A model generated the notes under the pieces. That model had not been told where the DNA came from and did not search any database. It worked only from the letters and a program-made list of their open reading frames with translations. The position numbers and the translations under genes were made by a program. Source: Symbiodinium natans (taxonomy: Eukaryota; Sar; Dinophyceae; Suessiales; Symbiodiniaceae). Taken from it: a DNA stretch of 64,000 bases. The stretch spans positions 627,980 to 691,979 of the forward strand of contig CAJNDS010002066.1 of assembly GCA_905221605.1 (NCBI GenBank). Direction: 5' to 3'. Below, piece after piece: positions 33,656-42,339 of the stretch. Each line of letters starts with the position of its first letter. The first letter of the stretch is position 1.

Positions 33656-35593
33656 ACAGGGCCGTGCTGAGAGGGTCGCCTTGTTCAATCCCTTCAGCTT
33701 GGGTGATGCGCTGGTTGAACCTTGCTGCCACACGAAGGAAGAGGGGCAAAAAAAAAAAGAGGGGCGCCCAAGCCACAACCTCGCGAACGGCAGTAGGGCA
33801 GCCGCCTCGGGCCTCGGGCAAATTGCGGAGCTCGTGCAGGGTCGCCTGGCGGCTGATGCCCACAACCGTGAGGGTAGGGTCGAGCGCGCAGCGCGCACCT
33901 GGCTGCACATGGTGCACCAAAGCATCCAAGCCTGCACGGTTATCGAGGGCGTATTGATGAGGGCGGCAAGCTTCTTCAAGCGAGGGCGCAAATTGTTGTG
34001 CGAGTGTAGGTGCGACGAGGCGCCGGAGGAAATCACCGATGACTAATCCACGGGTACCGCCAGTGGGCTTGCGGAGAGCAACCATTCGGCCCAGTCCGAG
34101 GGCCGCACGCATGTCCTCAGGGACTTGTGCCTGCGCAAAGAGCGACGCCACATCCGCAAAGGCGTGTGTGGAGTCGTCAGCATCCAACACGACTCGCAGG
34201 ATTTCAGCTGTGAATCCAGAAGGCCCGGGCGCTGCTCCTTTGCGCGCACGGCGCAAATTGGTAAGCAACGCTGCGCGATCAAGCTGGACGGGAGAGTCGG
34301 GCATCCAATTGAGCAGCTGCGGGTTCATATGGTTCTCGCGGTCGGCGGGTCGGATCGGCAAGCTGGTTTAAGGTTGCGTCGGTGGCGGGGGCCAGGGGTG
34401 CAGCGGTGAGCGCCTGTCGCGCTGCCGACAGCTCTCCAAGGTGAGCTAGGTGCCGGGCGCAACAAGGCATCTCGAAGCAACAGCGCCCAGTCACCCTGCA
34501 TGAACGACTGGAACCGTACCAACAGTGCCGGTTTCCCAACGCGAGCCCCGCCTGCAGGCCGGTGCAGGAGCATGCGAGGAAGGAACAACCACAGTTTCCA
34601 AGCGCGAACCAAGTGAATGCCATCAGCACCGTTCGCAGTTCGAGAACATGACCGAATCAACTCCAACGCTACCTGGAGTGCTTTGCGGAGCACACCTTTG
34701 CAAAAGTGCGGGGGCGCCCGAAACACGCAGCACGGCCGCGCCAGGACGTCCTCAGCTATAAAAGGGTCAAGGTTCGCCAAGGAAGCCCGGTAGCGGAACC
34801 GGGTGTCAGGATCGGGTTCATGCTCGCGCCTAGGCGCATCAGGAACGACGCCACCTTCGCTGCTCTGAGCGCTGGAGGAGCTGGAGTTAGAGGAAGAACT
34901 GGAGCTGGGAGAGCCGTTCGGTTTGTTAGGTCGATCTGGGGCAGTGTTAGCGCGTGGGCTACCGGGTCCGGGGGCTGGAGGCGGGGCAGGAGGGCCGGCT
35001 TCCTCATGGTGCAACGCCGCAACATCTTGCAGGAATGCCGAAGCCACCGCTTCCCCAATGAAACCATGTACTGTAGCAATGCCTCCTGAACTGTTGCCGG
35101 GCTGTAGCCGTCGGCCAGCGTGACGATTCTCCAAGCCCAAGGTAAGTGCACCAAAGTGTTGTTAGGGAGGGCGTTGGCCTCGGCGGCAAGGGTTAGCAGC
35201 ACTTAGCCTCAGGCACAGGCAAGGCACGTCCTTCTTGGGAAGCGAGCTGTTGTAGCGTATGCAGTGCATGTACCAACGCAGTCGGTGCAACAGGTGACGC
35301 CAGGCGCAGTGTGTCGAGAGCGCGGCGCCACAGCAACGCATAATGAGCATGGGCATCCCACGTTGCCAGCCCGATGGGGTGGAGACGACCAACAGCTGCA
35401 TGCAACAGCGGCACGAACAACCAGCTGTAGGTGCGTCCAACAACAAGGGTGTTGGGAGGGCCTTGGGTCTGACGAGTACGTTTCTGGGTATCTTAATTGC
35501 CCAGCAACGCGCTCTCCTCCAAGTGCTTCGCACACTCCCCGACCTCCAAGTCGCGTGGCTGCTGCTCCTGTTTTGCGCATGCCCGCGGGCCAC
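33656..35593 (-). pseudogene. ORF2 N-terminal domain to RT palm, inverted, copy e
   Basis: Read from 35593 downward: FVPLLHAAVGRLHPIGLATW, then HALHTLQQLASQ, a Ser-rich linker, VRAWKLWLFLPRMLLHRPAG and GDWALLLRDALLRPAP. The RT frame 34361-33603 follows: RKGAAPGPSGFTAEILRVVL, ALRKPTGGTRGLVIGDFLRR, RPHQYALDNRAGLDALVHHV, then GIEQGDPLSTAL. It stops there, before the catalytic DD, exactly at the tail of copy d. Several frame changes occur. Together with copy f it looks like one insertion whose 5' part is inverted. Confidence 0.78.
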
Positions 35594-36841
35594 CTACCTC
35601 CTCCGGGTCGTGCCCCCATCGCAGACCGCTGCCTATGCCGCACAGCATGACCAGGCCGCCCTCGCATGTCTCGCAGCCCTGCTGAAGGTGCAGCAGGTTG
35701 ACCCTTATTCCCTGCCCGATGCGGTGGGTGGCGCGCGCACCTCGCCTTCCGACATGGCGGGCTGGGCCTCCGCAGCGCACATGAGCATGCACCGGCTGCG
35801 TACTTCCGGTCCTGGGCCGATTCAATGCCAGCCATTGCTCGTGAGCCCGCACTCGCCCGGTCACTCCTCCGCCACCTCGCGGGCCCTCCATGCCGGGCCC
35901 TGTCCTTGTCCAGCTTGCAGGAGGGGGCACAGACCCTCGCGCAGGAGGGATTCCATCTACCACCCTGGGAGGACCTTGCAACAACGGCCTTGCGCCCCGC
36001 CAGCGAGGAGGAGTGGCAGCGAACCGCATCCCGGCTAATTGATGACAACCTCGCCACCCGTCACCTGTCTCCAAGCATGCAGCGCTTGACCGGCCATACC
36101 CGGCCTCGCCGGTGCCGGCGACGGCTCGATGTTTACGGGGACCACCGTGCTGCATGCCCCCGGTCAGGCCACCTACGTGCGTGGGGCGCGGGCTACTCCG
36201 TGACCTCAATGTCCAAGTCGCACTCCAGGACGCCAGGCGCATTGAGGTCATTGCCAATGGCCTTCCCGCGTGGGGCGGTGTCCAGCTAGCAGTCGACACT
36301 ACCCTCGTCTCGCCTCTGGACTCCGTGGGCCAGCCCCGCCGCCACCAACGACGCACACAAGGGGCAGCCCTCCGCACCGCCCGCCGAGCAAAGGAGCGGA
36401 CCTACCCGGAGCTCCTTAACTCCCCACGCTGCCGGCTCGTCGTCCTTGCTTTGGAGGTCGGCGGACGGTGGAGCGAGGAAGCAGCACAGTTCCTCCGACT
36501 CCTTGCCCGTTGCCGGGCACGTGAGGTCCCCCCAGCACTCCGCGCCAGCGCCACTTCTGCGTGGATAGCCCGCTGGTCAGCGCTCCTCTCCTTCGCCGCA
36601 GCCCGGGCGTTCGCCGCCAGCCTCCTTTCTCTCCCGATTGCAGGCACGGCCAACGTTGACGGCCTGACGCTGGATCTCAGCGAGGTCCTTGCCGACGAGC
36701 GCTGGGAGGTCGCCCCTTTCCTCGCCAGCCGCCTGCCGCTGACGGCGTGATGCCGTCCGGCCACCAGTGCCGGAATGGTCCCGACAGTGACCAGAGATTC
36801 TTGCGGTGCTGAACAAGGTGCGAGGAAAAAAAGAAAAAAAG
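35490..36841 (+). pseudogene. RT thumb to REL endonuclease, poly(A)-tailed, copy f
   Basis: Begins QRALLQVLRTLPDLQVAWLL and LRVVPPSQTAAYAAQHDQAA (post-RT region) and passes through broken connector. The frame 36112-36750 carries ARRIEVIANGLPAWGGVQLA, VDTTLVSPL, RTYPELLNSPRCRLVVLALE, VGGRWSEE, WIARWSALLSFAAARAF and SRLPLTA-stop. The acidic pair appears as D(TTLVSP) and E(VGGRW). The tail GGTGCGAGG-A7-G-A7 ends near 36841. It directly adjoins the inverted copy e. Confidence 0.78.
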
Positions 36842-38187
36842 CAGCTCCTCGCCGCATTGGTCGGGGCTCGGAAGGCCCCCGCCTTTTGCAGCCGCCGCTG
36901 CCGGCTCGGTCAGGGTCGTTGTGCTTGAACTTCTGCGCATTGCCCTCACGTTATTCGCCAACAAAGGGTGATAGTCATAAGACAAGTGGATAACGGTTTT
37001 CCTGTACCACCTCCAAACTCTGAGATTATAAAAGGGATTTAGAAAAGATATGAAAGTAAAAGAATTATTTATTTCGAGCCATCCCCATCCTTTCTTGGTA
37101 GAAATATTCGGGCTTTGGCTACTCCAGGCAGACTCTTCACTAGCCCGGACAACCAAGCGAGTGCGTGCACAACGTTGGTCTCCCCACGGACCTCCTAGCG
37201 GACTAGCCGTCTGCCGGCATATGAGATGCCCCTTGCAGTGGGTTGAGTCACGCAGCATGCTGGGCCTCCTGGGCAGAAATGGGGAATGCCACCCATTCAC
37301 GCTGGCTGCACGCATGCGGCCCCTGCATGCGCAAAAAACCTCCGCTCACGGGGGTACGTGGCACCCACGTGATCCCACGTGGCAGTGGGCAGCCCATGGC
37401 AGCCCTGTTGGAAGAAATGGCCCGACCCAACCTGGAACACAACGATGGGCGCCTTGCCCTAACGTTTTCCTCCTGTAACCATGCACAAAGCGCGCACCAC
37501 GAACTCGGGCCCGCGCGCGTCCAGGTTGACGCCACGAAACGTCGCACATGAAATGCGACGACGCGGCCGCGGCGCAACGCATGGGTGAGGTCAGAGTTGC
37601 ACAGCCTGTTCCGGCTGGCTTCGCAAGCGCTGGAAAGGGATGGGAGCCTGAGCAGTTAGCGGGCGTCGAGGGGGACACTAGGGGGTGGACACTTTTGCTG
37701 CTGGCTGCTCTTGCGACAGCCCGGTTGAGCCTTCGCCTTCGACCGACTTTCCTGCGCTGGCGGCTGGGACGGCTTCTACGGGAAGACGCTGCGTCGATGG
37801 CAGCAGCGCTCGAAAGCGACCTCAGCAGGCATGCCGAGAGTTGTAGGCAACGGCCAAAGCCCACTCCCTGCGTCGTCGACGTTTCATGCGTCCCACACTG
37901 CCTTGACGGCGCGGCAGGATCGACGTCGCGCATACACGGCATGGACGCAGGGATCCGAAGCGAAACCTCGCGGCAAGTTTGTCTGCTCACCCGCGGTCAG
38001 GTGACGTCGAGAAGACAAGTAAGATTCTGTAAGCGTTGTGTGGCCGTGTGGTGAGCTAAGGTAAACATGCCACGTCGACCAAGTGCCAAGCAATTGCATG
38101 CACACAAGTTATGTTTTCAATTCCCACCCCCACGGAACCCTGCAAAGTAGCTGTCAGCAGATTCAGCATCTTGCCTTTAGCAACATT
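36842..38187. other. Between REL array and LINE; one hypothetical ORF
   Basis: After the last poly(A) tail the sequence is unassigned. The 168-residue plus frame 37548-38054 begins MKCDDAAAAQRMGEV and has a hydrophobic segment (GWTLLLLAALATARLSLRL) followed by an Arg-rich region. It could be a small membrane protein, but nothing supports a family and it may be chance in GC-rich DNA. Confidence 0.35.
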
Positions 38188-38200
38188 TAGCACTTGTCAC
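38188..38200. repeat. LINE target-site duplication, left
   Basis: TAGCACTTGTCAC, identical to 42327-42339, immediately outside the 3' tail of the minus-strand LINE. Confidence 0.9.
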
Positions 38201-38334
38201 TTTTCGCTTTCGCTTTCGCCCGTTCGGGTCCACGTGAAACATTACAAGCGTCAGACTGTTCCTGCTGCTAGTGGACCACGGTCCTATAAGGACATGGGGA
38301 ATGGGGGCGTGCTTGAGTGTTAGCACGATTCGGT

Positions 38335-40632
38335 CTATACATTCGTAAAGCTTTGTACGTACTGGCTTGCAGCGGGCGGCCAATTTGCTGTTTCAGCAAT
38401 ATCAGTCCACGTATTCACCGCTGGAAAATTACAGGCTGCAAAACTGCGGAGTCGATCATCCCACTTCGTTAGCGGGCGACCGGGTCGACGATGTAGTTGT
38501 AAAGCAAAATTTGCTTGCCAGTTGCTTTCTGGACACCATTTGACAACAGCCGCGGCCCAATTGGGAATTCGCAACATTTGGAAAGCGAAGTTGTACTGAC
38601 GTCGCGCAAGCTGGCGAGACCAGGTGTCCACAGGGTGTATGTGTAGCGCTGCAGTCAGTCTGTGTTTCATCCGACTCATAGTGTTGTGCCAATCTTCGTT
38701 TGCAACTCGCACCCAGCCAACCACAGAGCGAAGCATTCGTCGTTGCAATGCATCCAGTGTATGAATTTGTGACAGAGTCAACGGCAATACGTGTAATCCA
38801 AACAGAACGGTTGGAGTCAATACTGTATCGAAAAATTTCAATCTCAATGCGATGGACACATGTTTGTTTGTAAGAATATGGCGGTGTTTGCGAAACTTTG
38901 CCCATCCCACTTGGAACCTATGTTTGAGTTCTGTCTGACTGCGGCATCGAGGATCTGCACTGATATGTCGTCTCAAGTATTTGTGAACGTCGCCTGCAGT
39001 CAATACCTCGACCATGTCGTCGCTAACATTGATGTACATGGGTCCGTCTATGTGGGCTGTAGTAATAATTCGGCTTTTTGATGCATTCAAATGCAAACCG
39101 ATCTTTCCAAGTTCTTGTACGAGGCATTCGATCATATATACAAGCTCCTGCCAAGATTTTGCGTAAATCATGATGTCATCAGCGTATCGGATGTTTGTGA
39201 GTCGTTCGACTGCTCCAACGTCAAGACCATGCTCCATCAGTCGTTGTTTCCACTGTCGGAAAGCGTGCTCCAATCCAGCGTTAAACAAAGCGGGCGACAT
39301 AACATCTCCCTGTTTCACCCCGCGTTCGACGTCAAATGGGGAACCCTTTTTCACTGATCCAGATTGTGAGCGGTACAATGTTTGCAATAGGCTGATGTAG
39401 CAGTCGGGCAAACCCTGACATCGCAATGCTTCGAAAAGTGGTTTGAACTCGATGCGGTCAAAGGCCTTCTTCAAATCCAGACTGGCGCACCAAACGTCGA
39501 AATTCCACTCCACAGCTTTGGACAAAACCGTGTCAAGAACAGCAAGCGCGTGATCCACTCCAAGTAATGACCGGAAACCCATTTGATCCCAACTCTGTTC
39601 ACGCTCCAGTAGATCTTGGATTCTCGTATGTACGAGCTTCGAAAAGATCTTGTAGGTGATTTTGAGAACTGCGATTGGTCTCCAATTTGCTACCATAGAC
39701 GAATCACCGGGTTTCGGCAACATTTTGAAGAGGGAATGTTGCCACGAAGATTCCAATCTGCCACTGGCCAACATGTTGTTGAAAATTTGAAGCAAGCATT
39801 GGTGAAGATCTCGGCCACCAAATTTGAACATCTCAACGACAAGACCACCGTCATCAGCCCCTCGCTGATTTTTCATGCGCTTCAGAACGGCCTGCAACTC
39901 CTCCAAAGAAAATGGCAAGATATCCGCAAATGAAGAGTGCGAGGTCTGCTCCCAGGCACTGTCGGTAGAGAATATACCACGAAGATACGAGGTAAAATCC
40001 TCCGTTGATGGTACTTCTTCAGGGCGATGTTGCTGAGAGTGTTCGGGAGTACGAAGAAGTGATTCCAATCGCTTAAAATCACGACCCGACGATAAAATGT
40101 TCGTCATCTTGTCATTCAATTTGCGTCGCTGGTGCGCTCGAAGGACCTTCCGAATTTGTTTGGAAAGACGTGCGCGTTCAGCAACAGTTTTGCAATCACG
40201 ACGACGTCGGAGAAGAAGCTGAAAATTATCATTCGCCCATGGCTCTTCGAGGTCAGGAGCACGACAGGAAGGGGCATTGACTTCCATTGCGGATGCGATA
40301 ACCACATCTTCCAAATCGAGAATATTGTCTGGCTGTTTTTGTTGAAGTTTATCTCGAAGAATTGCATGATAAGAACTCGGATTGTCCGGGAGCCAGCCTC
40401 GTAATCCACATGTCTTTCTGCGTGGTCTGCGTGTGATCGGTGGCACTTGAACTCTGCATCGTACGGCTCTATGATCGGAACCCATGTCAAGACTTGTCGT
40501 AGGCGCCGCGTCTGAAGAATTGATATTGGAGCTGTGCATAATGAAATCAATTTGGCGTTTCACCCCACTGGAACTACAAAACGTCCATGAATCATCGTGC
40601 TGCGCGCGATTCGCGAGAAAAAAAGAATTCAT
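38335..40632 (-). CDS. LINE ORF2, reverse transcriptase part
   Basis: 765 residues. It opens with the end of the endonuclease (RQIDFIMHSSN, SLDMGSDHRAVRC with the catalytic SDH). The RT follows: LPKPGDSSMVANWRPIAVL, motif A WCASLDLKKAFDRIEF, motif B RGVKQGDVMSPALFN, motif C NIRYADDIMIYAKS with YADD intact, and a thumb with GLHLNASKSRI. The C-terminal region is long, with ALQRRMLRSVVGWVRV and RRPGRPLTKWDDRLRSFAA. It makes cDNA from the element's RNA at the nicked target. The first codon in this frame is not the true start: the protein continues from the endonuclease frame across a T7 run at 40618-40624, where losing one T (or gaining two) would join them. Confidence 0.9.
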   Translation of the reverse strand: MNSFFLANRAQHDDSWTFCSSSGVKRQIDFIMHSSNINSSDAAPTTSLDMGSDHRAVRCRVQVPPITRRPRRKTCGLRGWLPDNPSSYHAILRDKLQQKQPDNILDLEDVVIASAMEVNAPSCRAPDLEEPWANDNFQLLLRRRRDCKTVAERARLSKQIRKVLRAHQRRKLNDKMTNILSSGRDFKRLESLLRTPEHSQQHRPEEVPSTEDFTSYLRGIFSTDSAWEQTSHSSFADILPFSLEELQAVLKRMKNQRGADDGGLVVEMFKFGGRDLHQCLLQIFNNMLASGRLESSWQHSLFKMLPKPGDSSMVANWRPIAVLKITYKIFSKLVHTRIQDLLEREQSWDQMGFRSLLGVDHALAVLDTVLSKAVEWNFDVWCASLDLKKAFDRIEFKPLFEALRCQGLPDCYISLLQTLYRSQSGSVKKGSPFDVERGVKQGDVMSPALFNAGLEHAFRQWKQRLMEHGLDVGAVERLTNIRYADDIMIYAKSWQELVYMIECLVQELGKIGLHLNASKSRIITTAHIDGPMYINVSDDMVEVLTAGDVHKYLRRHISADPRCRSQTELKHRFQVGWAKFRKHRHILTNKHVSIALRLKFFDTVLTPTVLFGLHVLPLTLSQIHTLDALQRRMLRSVVGWVRVANEDWHNTMSRMKHRLTAALHIHPVDTWSRQLARRQYNFAFQMLRIPNWAAAVVKWCPESNWQANFALQLHRRPGRPLTKWDDRLRSFAACNFPAVNTWTDIAETANWPPAASQYVQSFTNV

Positions 40633-41146
40633 TTATCAAGTCTGCAAACAAGTCACCTCGCACTCCCACATGTTGCTGTGTGTTGAAGTCCCCACCAAGA
40701 ACAACTTTGTAACCCATTTGACGTGCTTCGGCAAGGATAAGTCGCAACTGTTCATATACATCGCAAAGATCAGCATACGGGTACCCGGCATGTGGCATAT
40801 AACAAGCAATGAATCGGTGGATACCATCGACGTTGACATCAACATGTATAATACGGTTGCCAATGGCCGAAACTCTTTTGACATGTTGCACATGATGAGC
40901 ATGCAATAGAACAGCAACGCCTGCTGAACCTGCATGCTGTTGCGTGGTATATAAACGATGACCGTCTTGTAATTTGCAGTCTCCATGTGCGCGGCGTGTT
41001 TCACTGAATAACACCACATCCCAATCGCAAGTTGATAATTCACTCAGCATCTCCGCAAGCCTGTTTGACGTGTGCAAACGAGCATTCTTGGAAAAAACCC
41101 ATAAATGTGTCTGTGCCTGAATTGCGTAAATAGTCGGCTTATCCAC
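40592..41146 (-). CDS. LINE ORF2, AP-endonuclease N-terminal part
   Basis: 184 residues starting MDKPTIYAIQAQTHLWVF at 41146. It has exonuclease-endonuclease-phosphatase fold motifs: DWDVVLFSETR (metal-binding Glu) and KVVLGGDFNTQQ (GDFN). The domain's final SDH lies in the next frame. It nicks target DNA to prime reverse transcription. The frame runs out at a T7 run near 40620, one base off the RT frame, either a mutation, a homopolymer sequencing error or, less likely, programmed shifting. Confidence 0.88.
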   Translation of the reverse strand: MDKPTIYAIQAQTHLWVFSKNARLHTSNRLAEMLSELSTCDWDVVLFSETRRAHGDCKLQDGHRLYTTQQHAGSAGVAVLLHAHHVQHVKRVSAIGNRIIHVDVNVDGIHRFIACYMPHAGYPYADLCDVYEQLRLILAEARQMGYKVVLGGDFNTQQHVGVRGDLFADLINEFFFSRESRAAR

Positions 41147-41218
41147 TTTGAAAACAGGTGTGTGACCTGAAGTGCGCGACTGTGTTGGTGAAACTGTTGG
41201 ACCCGAACGGAGCTGTCC

Positions 41219-42208
41219 CTATGAAGTGGCCTCGGCCACTCCCGATTTGCTTTTGCCACGACCCTTGGCCCCACCCATCTTCTGTAAGGAGTTGCTTGCA
41301 CGGGCTAAGAGCTGCTTGAGTTCCTCGCTTGTCTGCAGATCCTCCCATTGCGCCCATGTATCTACCCAATTGCATTGCATGTGCGTACCCACGATGGATA
41401 GCGTGAGGACCACGGAAGAACCCACTTTGAGCTGACTATAATCATCATCGATTTCAATCTCTCGTTTCATGAAACCCCATTCGCCCAGCTGCCATTTCAG
41501 ACCAAGTAGGAATGTCTTGCGAGTTCGCTTCTCTAACGGGAGATCCTGCGTCGCCCAGACCCTGTTGCCGGCTTCGGTCAATTCAGCGCTACGAAGCAAA
41601 GCGACTGCAATGTCTCGATCCGTTGTGGACTTGAACTTTGCAAACATCAGCCCTTGAAAGACCTTGGACTTCATGTAGGTTCCGACATGTGATGGGCCAC
41701 TGAGCGAGTTCAACGTTTTGGACAACCATAACGTGGCTTGCTGCAAAGACGTGAGGCCTTGGAGCCCTCCGACAACCATTGTTCTTGTGTAATCATGCTG
41801 GATGGCGACAGGAGGTTCTCTCAGCAATTCCATTTGAGCAAACAAATCGCTGATTTGCTTCTCGATTTTTGCAGAGTGGTCTGACGCATTTGATCTTGGT
41901 GTGCCATCAGCACTGGCCATGACTTGCTCAAGCTTCTGGATACGAGAGCCCTGAGCGGACACTGAACTTTCCAATTGTCCCAGCCTGTCCCCAAACGCTG
42001 ATTGCAAGGTCGCCAATTGCTGCTCCACCGGGGCTATCCCTCGCTGAATTTCGCTACGCACGATGTTTGCTACAGTTGCAACGGACAAGCCCACATTTCC
42101 CCCAACTTGCAACTCTAGCGCCTCATCATCATCATCATCCATCGAAGTCAAAGGAGAACGAGTGGCCCGTTTCACTGCTTTTGTAGGCGGTGTCATTGAT
42201 TCCGACAT
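41219..42208 (-). CDS. LINE ORF1 protein
   Basis: 329 residues. A charged N-terminus with five consecutive Asp is followed by a predicted coiled coil (about residues 45-110: QQLATLQSAFGDRLGQLESS, SRIQKLEQVM). The central/C-terminal half has RRM-like spacing (TRTMVVGGLQGL, KVFQGLMFAKFKS), and the end is Lys/Gly-rich (GGAKGRGKSKSG). This fits the LINE ORF1 pattern of trimerising coiled coil plus RNA-binding domain, which coats element RNA in cytoplasmic particles. The domain calls come from pattern only. Intact, with a start supported by the leader position and a 72-base gap to ORF2. Confidence 0.82.
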   Translation of the reverse strand: MSESMTPPTKAVKRATRSPLTSMDDDDDEALELQVGGNVGLSVATVANIVRSEIQRGIAPVEQQLATLQSAFGDRLGQLESSVSAQGSRIQKLEQVMASADGTPRSNASDHSAKIEKQISDLFAQMELLREPPVAIQHDYTRTMVVGGLQGLTSLQQATLWLSKTLNSLSGPSHVGTYMKSKVFQGLMFAKFKSTTDRDIAVALLRSAELTEAGNRVWATQDLPLEKRTRKTFLLGLKWQLGEWGFMKREIEIDDDYSQLKVGSSVVLTLSIVGTHMQCNWVDTWAQWEDLQTSEELKQLLARASNSLQKMGGAKGRGKSKSGVAEATS

Positions 42209-42295
42209 TTGTCAATCACGTCAACAGCTGCAGGTTCTGCAACACTTTGTCACGAAGCAGTCACGCCCCAAAGACCATGTATCTTCTTGTCCCTA

Positions 42296-42328
42296 CTTGA
42301 GCAAAAATGGCTTGAGCCAAAATGGCTA
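42296..42328 (-). other. Tandem dinoflagellate spliced-leader copies
   Basis: On the minus strand, TAGCCATTTTGGCTCAAG (42328-42311) matches the last 18 bases of the dinoflagellate spliced leader exactly. It is followed without a gap by CCATTTTTGCTCAAG (42310-42296), the same leader from its internal CC onward with one substitution. A copy cut just after the leader's internal AG is the relic expected when a retroposed, leader-bearing gene is trans-spliced again. It lies at the 5' end of the LINE, next to the target-site duplication; the first TAG overlaps the duplication. Confidence 0.93.
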
Positions 42329-42339
42329 GCACTTGTCAC
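42327..42339. repeat. LINE target-site duplication, right
   Basis: TAGCACTTGTCAC, identical to 38188-38200, directly outside the spliced-leader end of the LINE. The first two or three bases could instead belong to the leader. Confidence 0.9.

Larger units (their letters stand above)
38201..42326 (-). mobile_element. Nearly complete two-ORF APE-type LINE
   Basis: About 4.1 kb between 13-bp target-site duplications. In element orientation: two spliced-leader copies (42328-42296), a leader of about 87 bases, ORF1 (42208-41219), a 72-base gap, ORF2 (endonuclease 41146 to about 40620, then RT to 38335), a 3' UTR of about 130 bases and a tail ending GCGAAAGCGAAAGCGAAAA at 38201. The architecture (coiled-coil ORF1, apurinic-type endonuclease, RT, no REL domain) is that of the L1/Tad/RTE-like LINE group; I cannot place the clade. 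Only one frame break is visible, so the insertion is probably fairly young. Confidence 0.92.

Noticed and set aside
40592-40632. Programmed frameshifting between LINE endonuclease and RT
   Set aside because: The T7 run does not form a standard -1 slippery heptamer with the right frame change. A homopolymer indel is simpler.
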